Part shown: positions 53,556 through 63,977 of the stretch, one piece after another
How positions within the stretch are numbered: the stretch's first letter is position 1
How the letters are laid out: every line of letters begins with the position of its first letter
From: Arthonia radiata
Lineage: Eukaryota; Ascomycota; Arthoniomycetes; Arthoniales; Arthoniaceae
Assembly: GCA_002989075.1 (NCBI GenBank)
Contig: PSQN01000006.1
Span: 744,001 to 808,000 of the forward strand
Direction: 5' to 3'
Length of the DNA: 64,000 bases
Notes under the pieces: model-generated
Told to the model about the DNA's origin: nothing
Database searches by the model: none
What the model saw: only the letters and a program-made list of their open reading frames with translations
Program-made: the position numbers and the translations under genes

Positions 53556-56500
53556 TCAATCATCACCTGCTATCGGCTCATCCACCCCCTCCCTCTCCCT
53601 CAACCTTTCCAAATATCCCGGCTGCGCCCGCTCCCTCTCCTCCATCTCCCGCACCCGCTCTTCGCGCTGCAGATTCACCCTCTCCCTCCGCCGCCGATTC
53701 TTCCCCCGCTGCGTCATCCGCTTCTGCTCCCCGGTCCTGACCCTGTACCCCGGATCCGTCCTCAACCTCGCTTTATGCTCTTTCACCCGCTTCAGCGCCG
53801 GCGCGCCGATGACAGCCCTCGCGCGACCGTGCTCGAGACCAGGCAGGTCGCGGCACGCGCGATAAGTGCTTGGTGCGATATCCTGTATCCGCGCGAGGGC
53901 GTCGCGGTCGGATTCAGTCTGTGCGTCGGAGGAGCCGCCCATGAGCGGATCGTGGAGGTCGATGAGCGCGCGGCGCAGGTGTAAGAGTGTATCATAGCTG
54001 ACATGCAACTCGCCCGAGAAGACGAATTCGTATTTACGGCCCATGTACTGCATACCGGGGGTTTTGACGCTACGCGCGATGCGGGTCCAGGGATTGAAAC
54101 CTTTGAAGTGCGGGAGCAGGCGCGTTTCGGCGAGCTGGAAGGCTTCGAGGATGTAGGCGTTGCGGACGAGGGTTGAGACGAAGAGGTTCCAGGTGGGGGA
54201 GTCGAGGGCGAAGCCCGCGGCGTGGAGGTCGCGGACGGCGGAGGCGACGGCGTTGAAGTCGTGGGTGCGGGAGAGGGCGCGGACGTAAAGGGAGAAGTGG
54301 GTGGTGAGGAGGGTGCGGGAGACGGTGGGGAGGGCGTTGGAGGGTTGGGTGGCGATGTCGGGGTCTTTGGGGGTGTCGTCTGTGCTGCTGGTGATGCGCG
54401 TGTTCTTTTGTGCGATTGCTAGTGCTTGCTGCCATAGCTGCTGGATGCCGTCGATGTCGCCTTGGTTGAGGCGCAGCTGCATGATGTGGTACAGGATCCG
54501 CAGGGAGATGTGCTCGGGGTTTCCTCGCTGAAGTTGGGCGCGCTTGGCTGCGAACTTTTCGAGAAGCGTGACGATCGTCTCGTAGCCGTGGAGCTCACCG
54601 TAGATTGGAAGTACACTGTCGAAGAAGGCTGCTGGTAGGGCGTCAAACTCTCGATAGTTGAAGAAGAGGATCTGTGTGCCTCGCGTGTCAAGTAGATCAG
54701 ACTTGTCTTCTGAAAGAATCTCTTCCAGCAGCTCCTCGAGCACATCAAGACGCACGCCAGGATGATCGACCTCGTCTTTCGAGAGCTTGTGTTGGGCTGT
54801 CCGAGTTTCAAGGCGAAGCACTGCGAGGCGAGAACTTAGATTCGGCTTGATTCCCTGCTTGAGCATGTGCGCGTAGAGCCTCCAAGCGGTCGCAAAGCGG
54901 TGGACTTCACTATAGCCCTCAATTAGAATAGCATAGTGCAGCGCGGTTGGTTCGACGTCTCCCTGCAGCATGTGATCTCTCATCATACCCAAGGCCATCT
55001 CAGGACGCTTCGTTGCCGTGAAGATACGCATCAACGCAGCGTAAGCATCGCCGTTGAAGCGAACCTCCCGTGTGTGCATGCGCCGACTGATTGCAAAGGC
55101 GCGACGGTGCCGCTTATGGATCGCAGCATCTGCGAGTATCGTCGACCACACTCGAGTGGCACATTCGGGCGTAGTACGAGTGACCTCTTCGGCGAGCTTG
55201 ATCGCTCCTGCGAACTGATCCGTGTTCAAATAAGCCAAAACGACGCTGTCAAACATGCCAGCACTGATAGACATCTTCCGTTCTATTGCGGTGCGTAGAT
55301 AAGTCCTCGCTAGGTCCACATCTCCACGTTGAGCACAGACGCTCAGCATCTGTTCAATCGTCTGCGGCTGAAGCTGGTGTCCACCCTCATTGATCCTTTG
55401 CAGCACGTCGGCGCAGCCGTCCAGATCGTACGACTGAGCGTAAGTCTGCAGTAAGATGTGGTAGGCGTGCAAATCGGGATAAATGTCGAAGTTGTCTTTG
55501 ATCCATTGCAGCCGATTCTCGACAGAAACAGTACCATGCTGCGAAGCTTCAGCCTGGATCAGCGGATGGAAAACAGTGATGTCGGGCGGCTGTTCTGTCC
55601 GTAGACATTCCGCCAGGATCTGCCGGATGGTAGAGACATCATTAGATCGCTGATACCATTTCATCAACTTGACGCCAGTCCTGAACGGAAAGTCTAGCTC
55701 AAATTTAGAAATATCATGCCGTATGTCGGAGATCAATTGATCACTTTTAACAGCGAATGCGACCGAAAGCACGGAGCTGAGATAGCGAATAGTCGGATTG
55801 TATAGGCGGCTGTGGCGATACTCTGCATGTAGACTTAACACCGTATGGTTCTTCTCCGAGGTGTTCTCGGCGTCTTTTATGAGTGATAGAATTGACTTCT
55901 CAAAGAAAGCAGAGCGAGCCTGACCCATACTTTGGAGACGGCGAAGTACCCTCCAGTGCTCATCAAGGCTTGGACCCTGACGAAAGAAGGCGTACATAAT
56001 GGCCTTGAACACTTGCTCATATCGAGCGGTTTTCAGATACTTCTTGCGATGTTTGGATATCATATCAATTAGTGGCGGAATTGCGTCCACGAACCCGCGC
56101 TCGTCTCTCAACTCATTGATGGTGGTTTCCAGCCACGACCGATATCGTTTCTGATGAGTACCAGCAAGCAGATGCCGCTGAAATTGATACGAAAGCACGC
56201 GCATCGCGTTCTTCCAGTCGCCTTCCGCATAGCATGCCCGGAATAGATGTTTTGTAGTCTCAAGTGGGAGATGGAATGCTTGTTGAAAGCGCAAGAGTGA
56301 GCTGTGTAGCTCAACGGCCTTCAAGGTCTCGCCAGCCCTCAGCAGTACATTCACTGCAGTATCAGCGAGAGACTCTTCGAGATCGCTGGATGAAAACGTC
56401 TTCAGAACAGTGGCAGCTCTTTGGTTGTCGACCAGATGTGACGACCGAGCCAGAAACCGAAAAACAGCTTTTCGAAGCGCTTCGGAGCGACCTGAGCTAG

Positions 56501-57140
56501 GTAGGCTCTCATAGCGTTGCCATATCTCATCGCTTATAGCGTCTGCGCGCAGACCTGCGGAATTCTGCAGGAGGTGCAAAAGCCACCGTATTGATTCTCG
56601 TCCATCTTGCTCTTGCGGCAAATCCGCATTCACTTGTTCGACATGGTCCAGTATTGCATTTGTGTTCTGCGCAGCCGTGTTCTGCGCAGTCTCCTTCTTC
56701 GGCATGATCACTATAGGATCACTGGTGGACTCGTCCATGCGCGCTTCGACCTGGGACATTGGCCCGGTCGAGCTGTATGATCGGGCATGGTCATGTGTCC
56801 AAGATTTGGTCTGCTTCATGTACCATCGATAGCTCTTGAGAGACCACTGTCTCAACATTGCCTGCGCACCCGGCGGGTAAAGAAAATCAAGAAAGAGGAG
56901 AGATTCGTAAGAGGCCGTGCTCGTTCGCAGCCTGCCACCATGGCTACCGCCATACCCGGTAGACAGCGGCTCGAACATTTGTTGGACAGTCCTGAGGCAG
57001 TACGCGGCGAGATCGAGATCGGTAGCGCCGTGGTGCCAGAAGGCGGAGTGTAGTTGACGGCGCGACTGCAGGAACTTCTTCGATCGTTTCCATGTTGGGC
57101 GCGCTCCGGTTTCGAGACAGTGGGTTAAGCGCTCAAGCAT
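53556..57140 (-). CDS. Very large PPR protein (Pet309/CYA-5-like), mitochondrial
   Basis: One uninterrupted frame of 1194 residues starting MLERLTHCLETGARPTWKRS, a basic, acid-poor N-terminus consistent with mitochondrial import. An early block YESLLFLDFLYPPGAQAMLR resembles the N-terminal signature of fungal PPR proteins near Pet309/CYA-5, translational activators of COX1 mRNA. Many PPR-like helix pairs follow (for example LHAYHILLQTYAQSYDLDGC, ATRVWSTILADAAIHKRHRR, FNGDAYAALMRIFTATKRPE, ALHYAILIEGYSEVHRFATA, PTWNLFVSTLVRNAYILEA). The last ~60 residues are extremely charged (KRMTQRGKNRRRRERVNLQR). A small internal duplication gives AQNTAAQNTN near residue 155. Orthology to Pet309 is suggested, not proven; other long fungal PPRs exist. 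Confidence 0.82.
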   Translation of the reverse strand: MLERLTHCLETGARPTWKRSKKFLQSRRQLHSAFWHHGATDLDLAAYCLRTVQQMFEPLSTGYGGSHGGRLRTSTASYESLLFLDFLYPPGAQAMLRQWSLKSYRWYMKQTKSWTHDHARSYSSTGPMSQVEARMDESTSDPIVIMPKKETAQNTAAQNTNAILDHVEQVNADLPQEQDGRESIRWLLHLLQNSAGLRADAISDEIWQRYESLPSSGRSEALRKAVFRFLARSSHLVDNQRAATVLKTFSSSDLEESLADTAVNVLLRAGETLKAVELHSSLLRFQQAFHLPLETTKHLFRACYAEGDWKNAMRVLSYQFQRHLLAGTHQKRYRSWLETTINELRDERGFVDAIPPLIDMISKHRKKYLKTARYEQVFKAIMYAFFRQGPSLDEHWRVLRRLQSMGQARSAFFEKSILSLIKDAENTSEKNHTVLSLHAEYRHSRLYNPTIRYLSSVLSVAFAVKSDQLISDIRHDISKFELDFPFRTGVKLMKWYQRSNDVSTIRQILAECLRTEQPPDITVFHPLIQAEASQHGTVSVENRLQWIKDNFDIYPDLHAYHILLQTYAQSYDLDGCADVLQRINEGGHQLQPQTIEQMLSVCAQRGDVDLARTYLRTAIERKMSISAGMFDSVVLAYLNTDQFAGAIKLAEEVTRTTPECATRVWSTILADAAIHKRHRRAFAISRRMHTREVRFNGDAYAALMRIFTATKRPEMALGMMRDHMLQGDVEPTALHYAILIEGYSEVHRFATAWRLYAHMLKQGIKPNLSSRLAVLRLETRTAQHKLSKDEVDHPGVRLDVLEELLEEILSEDKSDLLDTRGTQILFFNYREFDALPAAFFDSVLPIYGELHGYETIVTLLEKFAAKRAQLQRGNPEHISLRILYHIMQLRLNQGDIDGIQQLWQQALAIAQKNTRITSSTDDTPKDPDIATQPSNALPTVSRTLLTTHFSLYVRALSRTHDFNAVASAVRDLHAAGFALDSPTWNLFVSTLVRNAYILEAFQLAETRLLPHFKGFNPWTRIARSVKTPGMQYMGRKYEFVFSGELHVSYDTLLHLRRALIDLHDPLMGGSSDAQTESDRDALARIQDIAPSTYRACRDLPGLEHGRARAVIGAPALKRVKEHKARLRTDPGYRVRTGEQKRMTQRGKNRRRRERVNLQREERVREMEERERAQPGYLERLREREGVDEPIAGDD

Positions 57141-57535
57141 GCCCTAGGGCGGGCAAACGAGGAATGTCACCAGTGCTGAAGGAGTATAACAGCCGGTGGC
57201 ACATGTCCATGCAGGTGAGAAGAGGTTCAATCTCGAGTTGTCATGAAGGATAGGCAAAGTTTTGATACCTGAGATTGATGTATGAGGTTTTAACGAACTA
57301 TTGCTGCTCACAGGAAAGAATTCGAGACGTTGAATTCAGAATTGGAGGCGTTTCAGAGAATTGAAGATATTCTCGAAGTCGGGACGGAGCGCAGCGTCAT
57401 TGATCGGACGAGACGTGGTTAAAGAGTGCAAGGTTTAGGGTACAACCCTAAAACATCGATTTCGTCTCAACATCGACGAGACCATATTCTGTTTAATAGT
57501 CTGGAGGTTTGAGCAAGCAGCGGAAGAATGAGTGA
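57141..57535. other. Short intergenic region
   Basis: 395 bp between two minus-strand genes, holding the promoter of the large PPR gene and the 3' flank of the membrane protein gene. Nothing else seen. Confidence 0.45.
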
Positions 57536-59368
57536 TCATTTCGTCACTAGACTGTATTCTCGCTGACGCTGACGATGGCGGTTCAAGAAAGTGACCGTCA
57601 GAGCGATTGCAAACAATTCTGGAATCACAAATACAATCGCCCACCATCTTCCGGAGCCCACTCGCTCAGCACTGGTGACGGCTGTGTTGGTATTCAGTGC
57701 GAGCTTCTGCGAATCATCATCGTCTGCCGGGATCGATTGGCCCCATTGTTGACCCATCACCGCTGCAACGGCAATACCCATTGCATCCTCAAGCGCGTTG
57801 CGCGAGTCTTCGAAGGCGTACCCGTCGGGATCTTCAGCGGTTCGACGCTCGACCATGGACCACAATGTCTGCCAGTTGCCATTGTCCAGGGCGTTCTGGG
57901 AGAGAAGCCAGTGCAAGCTGGCTGCTCCGTCAGCTAGCGCCGTCGTATCCAGAACTTGCTGTGGCGTTACTGGACCATGTGTGGTAGCAGCATCTGATCC
58001 TTGAAAGTACGGCGGTAAAGATGCAGGTGATAATGGCGTGCAAAGACCGCGGCCTTCAATGGTGTATCCTGCCGCGTTGCCGAGGCTCTCAGGCTTGTCG
58101 CCGGACTGAGGGACTGGAGAATAATCAACTTGACGAAAGCCGACCGACGGTGCTACATCAACCGTGCACTCCACCGAGTAGGTTGCATCAGTGAACTCTC
58201 TGTCCCCTAAGGTAAGCGCAAGCTTCTTCGCAAAGCCGTTCGAGGCGCCCATCGCGATGTTTGCCGCGCCGACTGTTTTGTTGTCTGTGCACACATTGCT
58301 TACAGCAGTGTCGTCAGTCCTAGGCGATGCAAACAGCGTGGTTCCGGTGCCTTGGCAAGAGTCTGTCTGGACGTTGATGGCATGCGCGCGAGGTCCAATC
58401 GTAATGTTACCGTTCTTTTGACATTTGACCGGGTTCTTCACCAGATTAGGCACGCAAACGCTGGACTGTTTAAAGTCGCTGGTGCCCCATTCTAGCAGTG
58501 GTGTATTCCTACCTCCTCCAAAGGTCGCGGCAAATCCAGATTCCGCGCTCCCGGAAAACGGCGTGCCTACAGCGCTCTTCGCAACTGGTATGCCGAGTCC
58601 CTGGTAAGCGTATTCAGAAAGCACATAAGTTTGATCGACCAGTGTAGTTACAATCGAAGCTGGACAATTCGGGTTGGCAGTAGCATTAGCCGAGAGCCAC
58701 CTTCCATCAGGCAATTGCCAACTGAATGCATCTTGGTCTCGTGTTTTTGCGACATACCAGCATTCGCCCGTAGGTCTGAGCGTCGATAGGCCTGTGTTGA
58801 CTGCAATGACGAGAATTTTCTCGTCGGACGCCTCTGTAGGTATGATTCCTGCCACGATTGACGCTTGAATGAGGCCTGCAATGAGCAGCGCCGCTGTCAT
58901 TGGGTAGAATCTGAACTGATCTTTTAGAGTACCTATGTTGAGAACATTCTGCGCTCTGCGGACACTGATGTCTGACAGCGAGCCTGAGCTCAACCGCTGA
59001 CCCTCGAAGATGTCACGAAGCCACATGAGCCGGATCTGCGCCGTGATTGAGGCGGTAATGATTGAACCAAGTATTGTAGTCCCTGTTACGTAGAGCTGCT
59101 TACTCGTGGTCGATAATATGCCGTATGATGATACAAAAATATCCAGGGGTATTATGACAATGAGGAACATGACCACGAAGATAAGTAACCCGATGTTCAA
59201 GTACGGCGCAATGTCTGAGAAAGTGCCCCTACTCTCAAAGAGACCGCTTGTAATGTCGTCACGGACTTTTGGAGAGTTTGGTGAGAGTTGATCTCGCCCG
59301 ACAAGGGGTACTTCTTCCGTATTTGCCCTCAATACTGCAGCAGGTCGACTCGACGACTCGCTTTCCAT
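57536..59368 (-). CDS. Multi-span fungal membrane protein with large ectodomain
   Basis: A single frame of 610 residues. Two to three membrane spans lie near the N-terminus (IGLLIFVVMFLIVIIPLDIF at about 60-80, TGTTILGSIITASITAQIRL at about 95-115, MTAALLIAGLIQASIVAGII at about 155-175). A ~390-residue Ser/Thr/Asn-rich, cysteine-containing extracellular or lumenal domain follows, then a final span (WWAIVFVIPELFAIALTVTF) and a short basic tail. The overall plan resembles large uncharacterised fungal membrane families of the DUF3176 kind. No catalytic or transport motif is visible. I do not assign a function. Confidence 0.75.
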   Translation of the reverse strand: MESESSSRPAAVLRANTEEVPLVGRDQLSPNSPKVRDDITSGLFESRGTFSDIAPYLNIGLLIFVVMFLIVIIPLDIFVSSYGILSTTSKQLYVTGTTILGSIITASITAQIRLMWLRDIFEGQRLSSGSLSDISVRRAQNVLNIGTLKDQFRFYPMTAALLIAGLIQASIVAGIIPTEASDEKILVIAVNTGLSTLRPTGECWYVAKTRDQDAFSWQLPDGRWLSANATANPNCPASIVTTLVDQTYVLSEYAYQGLGIPVAKSAVGTPFSGSAESGFAATFGGGRNTPLLEWGTSDFKQSSVCVPNLVKNPVKCQKNGNITIGPRAHAINVQTDSCQGTGTTLFASPRTDDTAVSNVCTDNKTVGAANIAMGASNGFAKKLALTLGDREFTDATYSVECTVDVAPSVGFRQVDYSPVPQSGDKPESLGNAAGYTIEGRGLCTPLSPASLPPYFQGSDAATTHGPVTPQQVLDTTALADGAASLHWLLSQNALDNGNWQTLWSMVERRTAEDPDGYAFEDSRNALEDAMGIAVAAVMGQQWGQSIPADDDDSQKLALNTNTAVTSAERVGSGRWWAIVFVIPELFAIALTVTFLNRHRQRQREYSLVTK

Positions 59369-60619
59369 ATCACCAGAATCTGCTGCTGACAGCCGAGGCG
59401 CAGCATGGGCTCAAGAATGATCGACTAGCGTGCGACATTCCATCCACGCTTCAGTCGTTGCAATTGGAGGAAGTGCTGACAGTGTTTGACTGGGGAACTT
59501 GGGACAGCAGGACTGCGTGAGAGGATGAACAGAGAATGCATGTTTTTGTTGTACAACATTAAGAACTTCCCGATTTCCTGTTACAGACTCGCGCGTGGTG
59601 GATTTAAGCAGAAATACTACAAGTGCTCCCGCGGTTTCTCACTGGGCATTTGTACGCTTCCTCCAATCACGCATGACCTTAGGTGGTGCGCTTGCCGTGT
59701 GCGGGTGATGCATACTGAAATTGCACATCGATGGCCTTGACTCCTTTCGGGCCGTCTGCGACTGATTTACGAAAGAGAGGATCCCAATTGAAAAAAAGAC
59801 AAATCCGGAAGAGTAGTTTTGCCTTTTCCCTGGCTTTCAACGCGACCATAAAGGCCTGTTTCAAAGAGGCAGGAACCAAGAACGCTAGCACAGACGGCGT
59901 GTTGCACATGATTCAAGGTAGCCACTAACGCCAATTGGACGTATGTGCTATTATGTCGATGGAGCAAAACTTATGATGTTGAGTGATGACTGGACAATGC
60001 TCGCAATAGAATATGGACCGAGTAGAAGGGAGAAGGCAATGATACGAAGATTCAATGCAGGAACAAAGTGCTGATAGAGTTGAGAAGCAAAGAAGTACAT
60101 CCTGCCACATGATTGCAGAAATCAACACCACCTGCCGGCTTGTTAAAAGTAACGACCTTGACGGTGTCTCGAGCGCCTACGCAGACGGTGAATCAGTCCA
60201 CGAAATCGAAATGGCAGCGCCGAGTAGTTGGCGTGGCAAAGCATCACCGACATCGCCAACTATTAAACCTCATCCGGATACTTCTCACACGCTCGTCCTT
60301 TCCCATGAACAGTCTGATCATATATAGTGAACGCCAGGCATACTGTATATGTCAGGCTAGATGACCATTACAACAAGTCTGTTGCCGAGATGTCGAGCAC
60401 ATCCGCAAGACAAGAACTGTCTTCGAATTGAGCGAATGAGCAACAGACAGCTGGCATAACACAAATTTTGCAAAAACACAAATAAATCTTGTCTATAGCG
60501 CGGTCTCCACCTATGGTTGAAAGCTTCCCCGGCAATCTATCGAGACGCGCACACTACTGCCGGTTTCATCTTCTCGTGTACTCCACCTACCAAGATCTCA
60601 AACAACTACGCTAACGTAA
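59369..60619. other. Intergenic region left of the satellite array
   Basis: About 1.25 kb with only short open frames (none above 90 codons) that look non-coding. The left end is the promoter of the membrane protein gene. The right part becomes AT-richer and grades into the repeat array that begins near 60620. Confidence 0.45.
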
Positions 60620-62230
60620 TTTACCCGCAGAGTATCTGTGCGAGAGCTGAAAATTTGGTGTGGCCAGCTGTTGTTGAGCTCGAATCTGATTTGAATACTC
60701 CACGAATGTTCGACGTTCCTCATCTACGGTCTGCTGATACAAATGTAGAGAAACAAGCCAGGCCGGGATAAAATGCCGGATATGCTCTGCATTCCTGTTC
60801 TGGACTAAAATCTCAAGCGACCACGCCGCCCTGAATCAGCTCTCAGAGCAATAGGGTGAGGATTGGAAAACCTTGGAAAACAGGACTCTACGACCACTAT
60901 GAGAATTCATGGTGTAGGTTCAGGCTCTGCTGGTAGTAAGTAAGTCCCTAGGAGAGTCACTACAGATCACAATTCCAAGCTATCACGTTGACACAAATCT
61001 GCTCTCAAAGCGATGCGGCGGGAGCTGAAAAATTGGCGCAGTAGAATGCTACTGAGATGGCAAGGTCTCTCGGTATGAGTGCAAACTCTGCTAGTGGTGA
61101 ATAGGTTCCCAGAAAACACTCAACAGAGCAACGTCTTGTGCACATACGTTGACATGGAATATACTCCGAGAAAAAAAGTGCAGAGCTGGAAGACTGGCGT
61201 AGCAGTTCGCTGCTAAGATGATAGCAGATCTTAGTGTAGATGTAGGCTCTGCTAGCGGAAGATATGTTCCTCAGGAGTATTTATAAAGCTTGAGTAGATA
61301 CGTTAGTATACATCTACTTACAGAGGAGCGATGTGAGAGCTGAAGAGTTAAGGTAGTTGTGCATTGCCAACATAACGGAATATCTTGGTGTGGGTAAGGC
61401 TCAGCTTTGGGAAACAGATCTTTCAGAAAACATTCTGTAGCACGAGCCAACACGTCAGCTCAAATGTACTTCCAGAGTAGCAATGTAAGAGCTGAAGAGC
61501 TAGCGAGGTAGTACATCTCGAACACGGTGAAGTGTTTCGGTGTATGTGTAGGCTCTGCTAGTAGGAAATAGATTCCTCAGGATCGCTGGTATAGCTCGAG
61601 CGAACACTTTAGCATCAATCCCTTACCAGAGTAGCGATATGAGAGCTGAAGGGTTGGCGTCATAGCTCGCAGCCAATAGAGCAACATACCTTGGTGTAGG
61701 TACAGGCTCTACCCGTAGGGAGTAGATCCCTAGAAGACTCTCTATCTACAGATCAAAGTCTCGAGCAACGATTCTGATATGAAAATACTCTGTCAATAGA
61801 GGTGCGAGAGCTGAAGGGATAGCGTAGCAGTACGATCGCATTAAAATGACGTGTCTTGGTGTGGGTGTAGGCGCTTCCTGTTAGGGGGTCAGATATCACT
61901 GAAGACCCTCTATCTTCAGATCCAGATCTTCAGCAACTATGGTGGCATAGAACTACTCTATAAGCACGGGTGCGAGTGCGGAGTGGATAGCGTAGCAGTA
62001 CGCTAACATCACAATGACATACCCTGGTGTAGGCGCGGGCTCTGCCATTGGGGGTACATCTCTTAGGAGAACCTCCATCTGCAGCTCAAGGGGTCGAGCA
62101 ATTATGCTGGTGTGGAACTGCTCTGGAAATAAGGCTGCGAGTGCTAAAGGGCTGGCGTAGCAGTACACAGGCATTACCATCATATATATCATGGTGTGAG
62201 TGCAGGCTCTCAGTGGCTCTTAAGGGGGTG
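60620..62230. repeat. Degenerate tandem satellite, period about 150-168 bp
   Basis: A word of the form GGTGTAGGT-CAGGCTCTGCT recurs at about 60911, 61071, 61232, 61387, 61539, 61692, 61859, 62025 and 62192, spacings 152-167 bp. A second word, GAGAGCTGAAG-GTTGGCGTAG, recurs in the same rhythm (about 60644, 61021, 61181, 61336, 61487, 61641, 61807, 62135). At least nine diverged copies of one unit are therefore arrayed head to tail, and a further old copy is visible at 60644. No copy contains an extended open frame. Several copies carry a short perfect inverted repeat at the same relative place. The array is bounded by the promoter region of a membrane protein gene and the 3' end of the La gene. 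Confidence 0.85.
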
Positions 62231-62519
62231 GATAGATCCCGCCTCTCATGTATACGAGACTGTCACAGTAGAGCATAGGTAGACAATGAAGATGTTTTTC
62301 CATTGGAATTCTTTCTGGTATATGACTGGCGTGGCCCAATCCCACAATTGTGAGAGCAATTGCCAACGCCGTGCTATGCTCCTGGTATCTCGCTGAACTC
62401 GCTATGCTATTATACAAACGAAAGAGCAGGGTATACTCGAGAGGTTGTTGACGGTCCGGTTTTGGTCGGGCAATGCCCAACTACGTCGCGGCGGACTATC
62501 CAACCTCTTTTTCGCCCTC

Positions 62520-63977
62520 TCAGTCTCTAGTCTCGTGCTCTGCCTCCACATCCATCTCCGCATCCGCGTCCGCACGCTCCCCTGCACGCTCTTTCGCACG
62601 CTTCTCCAGACGCTCCTTCAGCTCGACCTGCTCCAGAACATCCGCAGGGGTGATCAGGTGAGGCTTCTCGGCGAATACCTCGAGGCGCTTTTCAGCGTGT
62701 TTATCTTCGCGGTGTTGGCGGTTGCGAGCCTGCTTGCCGAGCATGTGCGCATGCTTCTTGGCAGCCTTCTCTTCCTGGTACTGCTTCTTCGGCTTCGCAG
62801 TCAGGGTGCTCCCATCCTCCGGGAACTGCTTTCCTCCTTCGAACGACTCCACGAAATTCTGCATCTTGACCGCATCGGGCAGCTCGATGGAGACGCCCTT
62901 GATGAGCTTTGGGTTGCGGCGGTGACGGTCGAGACGGACGGCGACGACTCCCGGAAAGAGTGCCTTGATCCAATCCTCCATTTTCACCTGCATGTCCTCA
63001 CACTCCTCCGTGAAGCCCTGCATGTAAGCGGTGCGCGGCTCCGCTTCCTTGTCACGAATCTCCTTGTTCTGTTCCATGTTGGTGACTGAATACTCAGACG
63101 ACAGCGCTACCTTGCGCTTGACCTCCTCGGAGCCAGGCTCACTGTCATTGACGAGATCGAGCTTGTCTGATACTCGGACTGCAGTGACGATACTGGAGTA
63201 TGGCTTAAAGCGACGCATCCGACCGAAGGTGTGGATGGTCTTGATCGGAATTGGGCGGTTCTCAGAGCCCCCAGACAGTTTCATCATGTACTTATCGGTG
63301 GGAAGGTTGGCATCGGAGAAATAGAACTCCATCTGGGCACACATGGCCTCTTGATCGCTGGACTCCTCGCGCTCGACGAACTGGGGTTTCTTGTGTTGGT
63401 AGAAAGTTTTCTGGCCACGTCCACGAACGTGATCGCGATGAGAGCGGTCGGGTGAGTAGTGTCTGTGGCGGCGACCCGGAGAATAGGAGCCAAGACGGCG
63501 GCGGTGGCGGTCGCGAGAGCTTCCACCACGCTCACGAGGAGAGTAAGAACGCTCTCCTGAGCGGCCACGATAGCGTCCGCGACGGGCATGGGGAGAGCGA
63601 GAGCGCTCTTCAGACTGGTCGCGATAGCGGTCGCGATAAGCTCCAGTACGGCGGCGAGGGGAGTAGGAGCGGTCGCGAGAGCCTCCATCACGGCCACGAG
63701 GGGAGAGAGAGCGGTCGAGATCTTCGGCGCTGCGGCCACGAGGAGCGCGGCGGCCCTCGTCTTGATTGTCATTGTCGAGCTCCATATCTCCACACCGCCC
63801 AATTGGCTCCGAATCATGCTCCTGAAGCTCTGCCTGGGGCTGGCCCTGCTGCTGCTGCTCTGCGGGCACCACATCCGAGCGACGAGACTTTAGCTGCGGC
63901 TGACGCTCCTGTTCGTTGGAGTCTTCGCTGTGAGCGCGCTTTTTCCCACGAGCGTCGGTGGCGAGGTCGTCGTCCAT
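62520..63977 (-). CDS. LHP1: La protein (RNA 3'-oligoU binding) with RS-like N-terminal extension
   Basis: A single frame of 485 residues starting MDDDLATDARGKKRAHSEDS. La proteins bind UUU-3'OH ends of new RNA polymerase III transcripts in the nucleus and protect and fold them. The La motif (about residues 205-270) reads MCAQMEFYFSDANLPTDKYM ... IPIKTIHTFGRMRRFKPYSS, close to yeast Lhp1. The aromatic residue after the motif's Asp is Ala here (SDAN). An RRM-like domain follows (TAYMQGFTEECEDMQVKMED ... FPGVVAVRLDRHRRNPKLIK ... ELPDAVKMQNFVES) and then a long basic-acidic helical tail. Unlike yeast and human La, where the La motif is near the N-terminus, about 190 residues of Arg/Ser/Asp/Tyr-rich repeats (RDRSYSPRRR, GERSYSPRER, RHRHYSPDRS) precede it. 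Confidence 0.87.
   Translation of the reverse strand: MDDDLATDARGKKRAHSEDSNEQERQPQLKSRRSDVVPAEQQQQGQPQAELQEHDSEPIGRCGDMELDNDNQDEGRRAPRGRSAEDLDRSLSPRGRDGGSRDRSYSPRRRTGAYRDRYRDQSEERSRSPHARRGRYRGRSGERSYSPRERGGSSRDRHRRRLGSYSPGRRHRHYSPDRSHRDHVRGRGQKTFYQHKKPQFVEREESSDQEAMCAQMEFYFSDANLPTDKYMMKLSGGSENRPIPIKTIHTFGRMRRFKPYSSIVTAVRVSDKLDLVNDSEPGSEEVKRKVALSSEYSVTNMEQNKEIRDKEAEPRTAYMQGFTEECEDMQVKMEDWIKALFPGVVAVRLDRHRRNPKLIKGVSIELPDAVKMQNFVESFEGGKQFPEDGSTLTAKPKKQYQEEKAAKKHAHMLGKQARNRQHREDKHAEKRLEVFAEKPHLITPADVLEQVELKERLEKRAKERAGERADADAEMDVEAEHETRD

Noticed and set aside
60620-62230. Transposon or retroelement origin for the 160-bp repeats
   Set aside because: No terminal repeats, no target-site duplication and no trace of a transposase or polymerase frame; the head-to-tail rhythm fits a satellite better.
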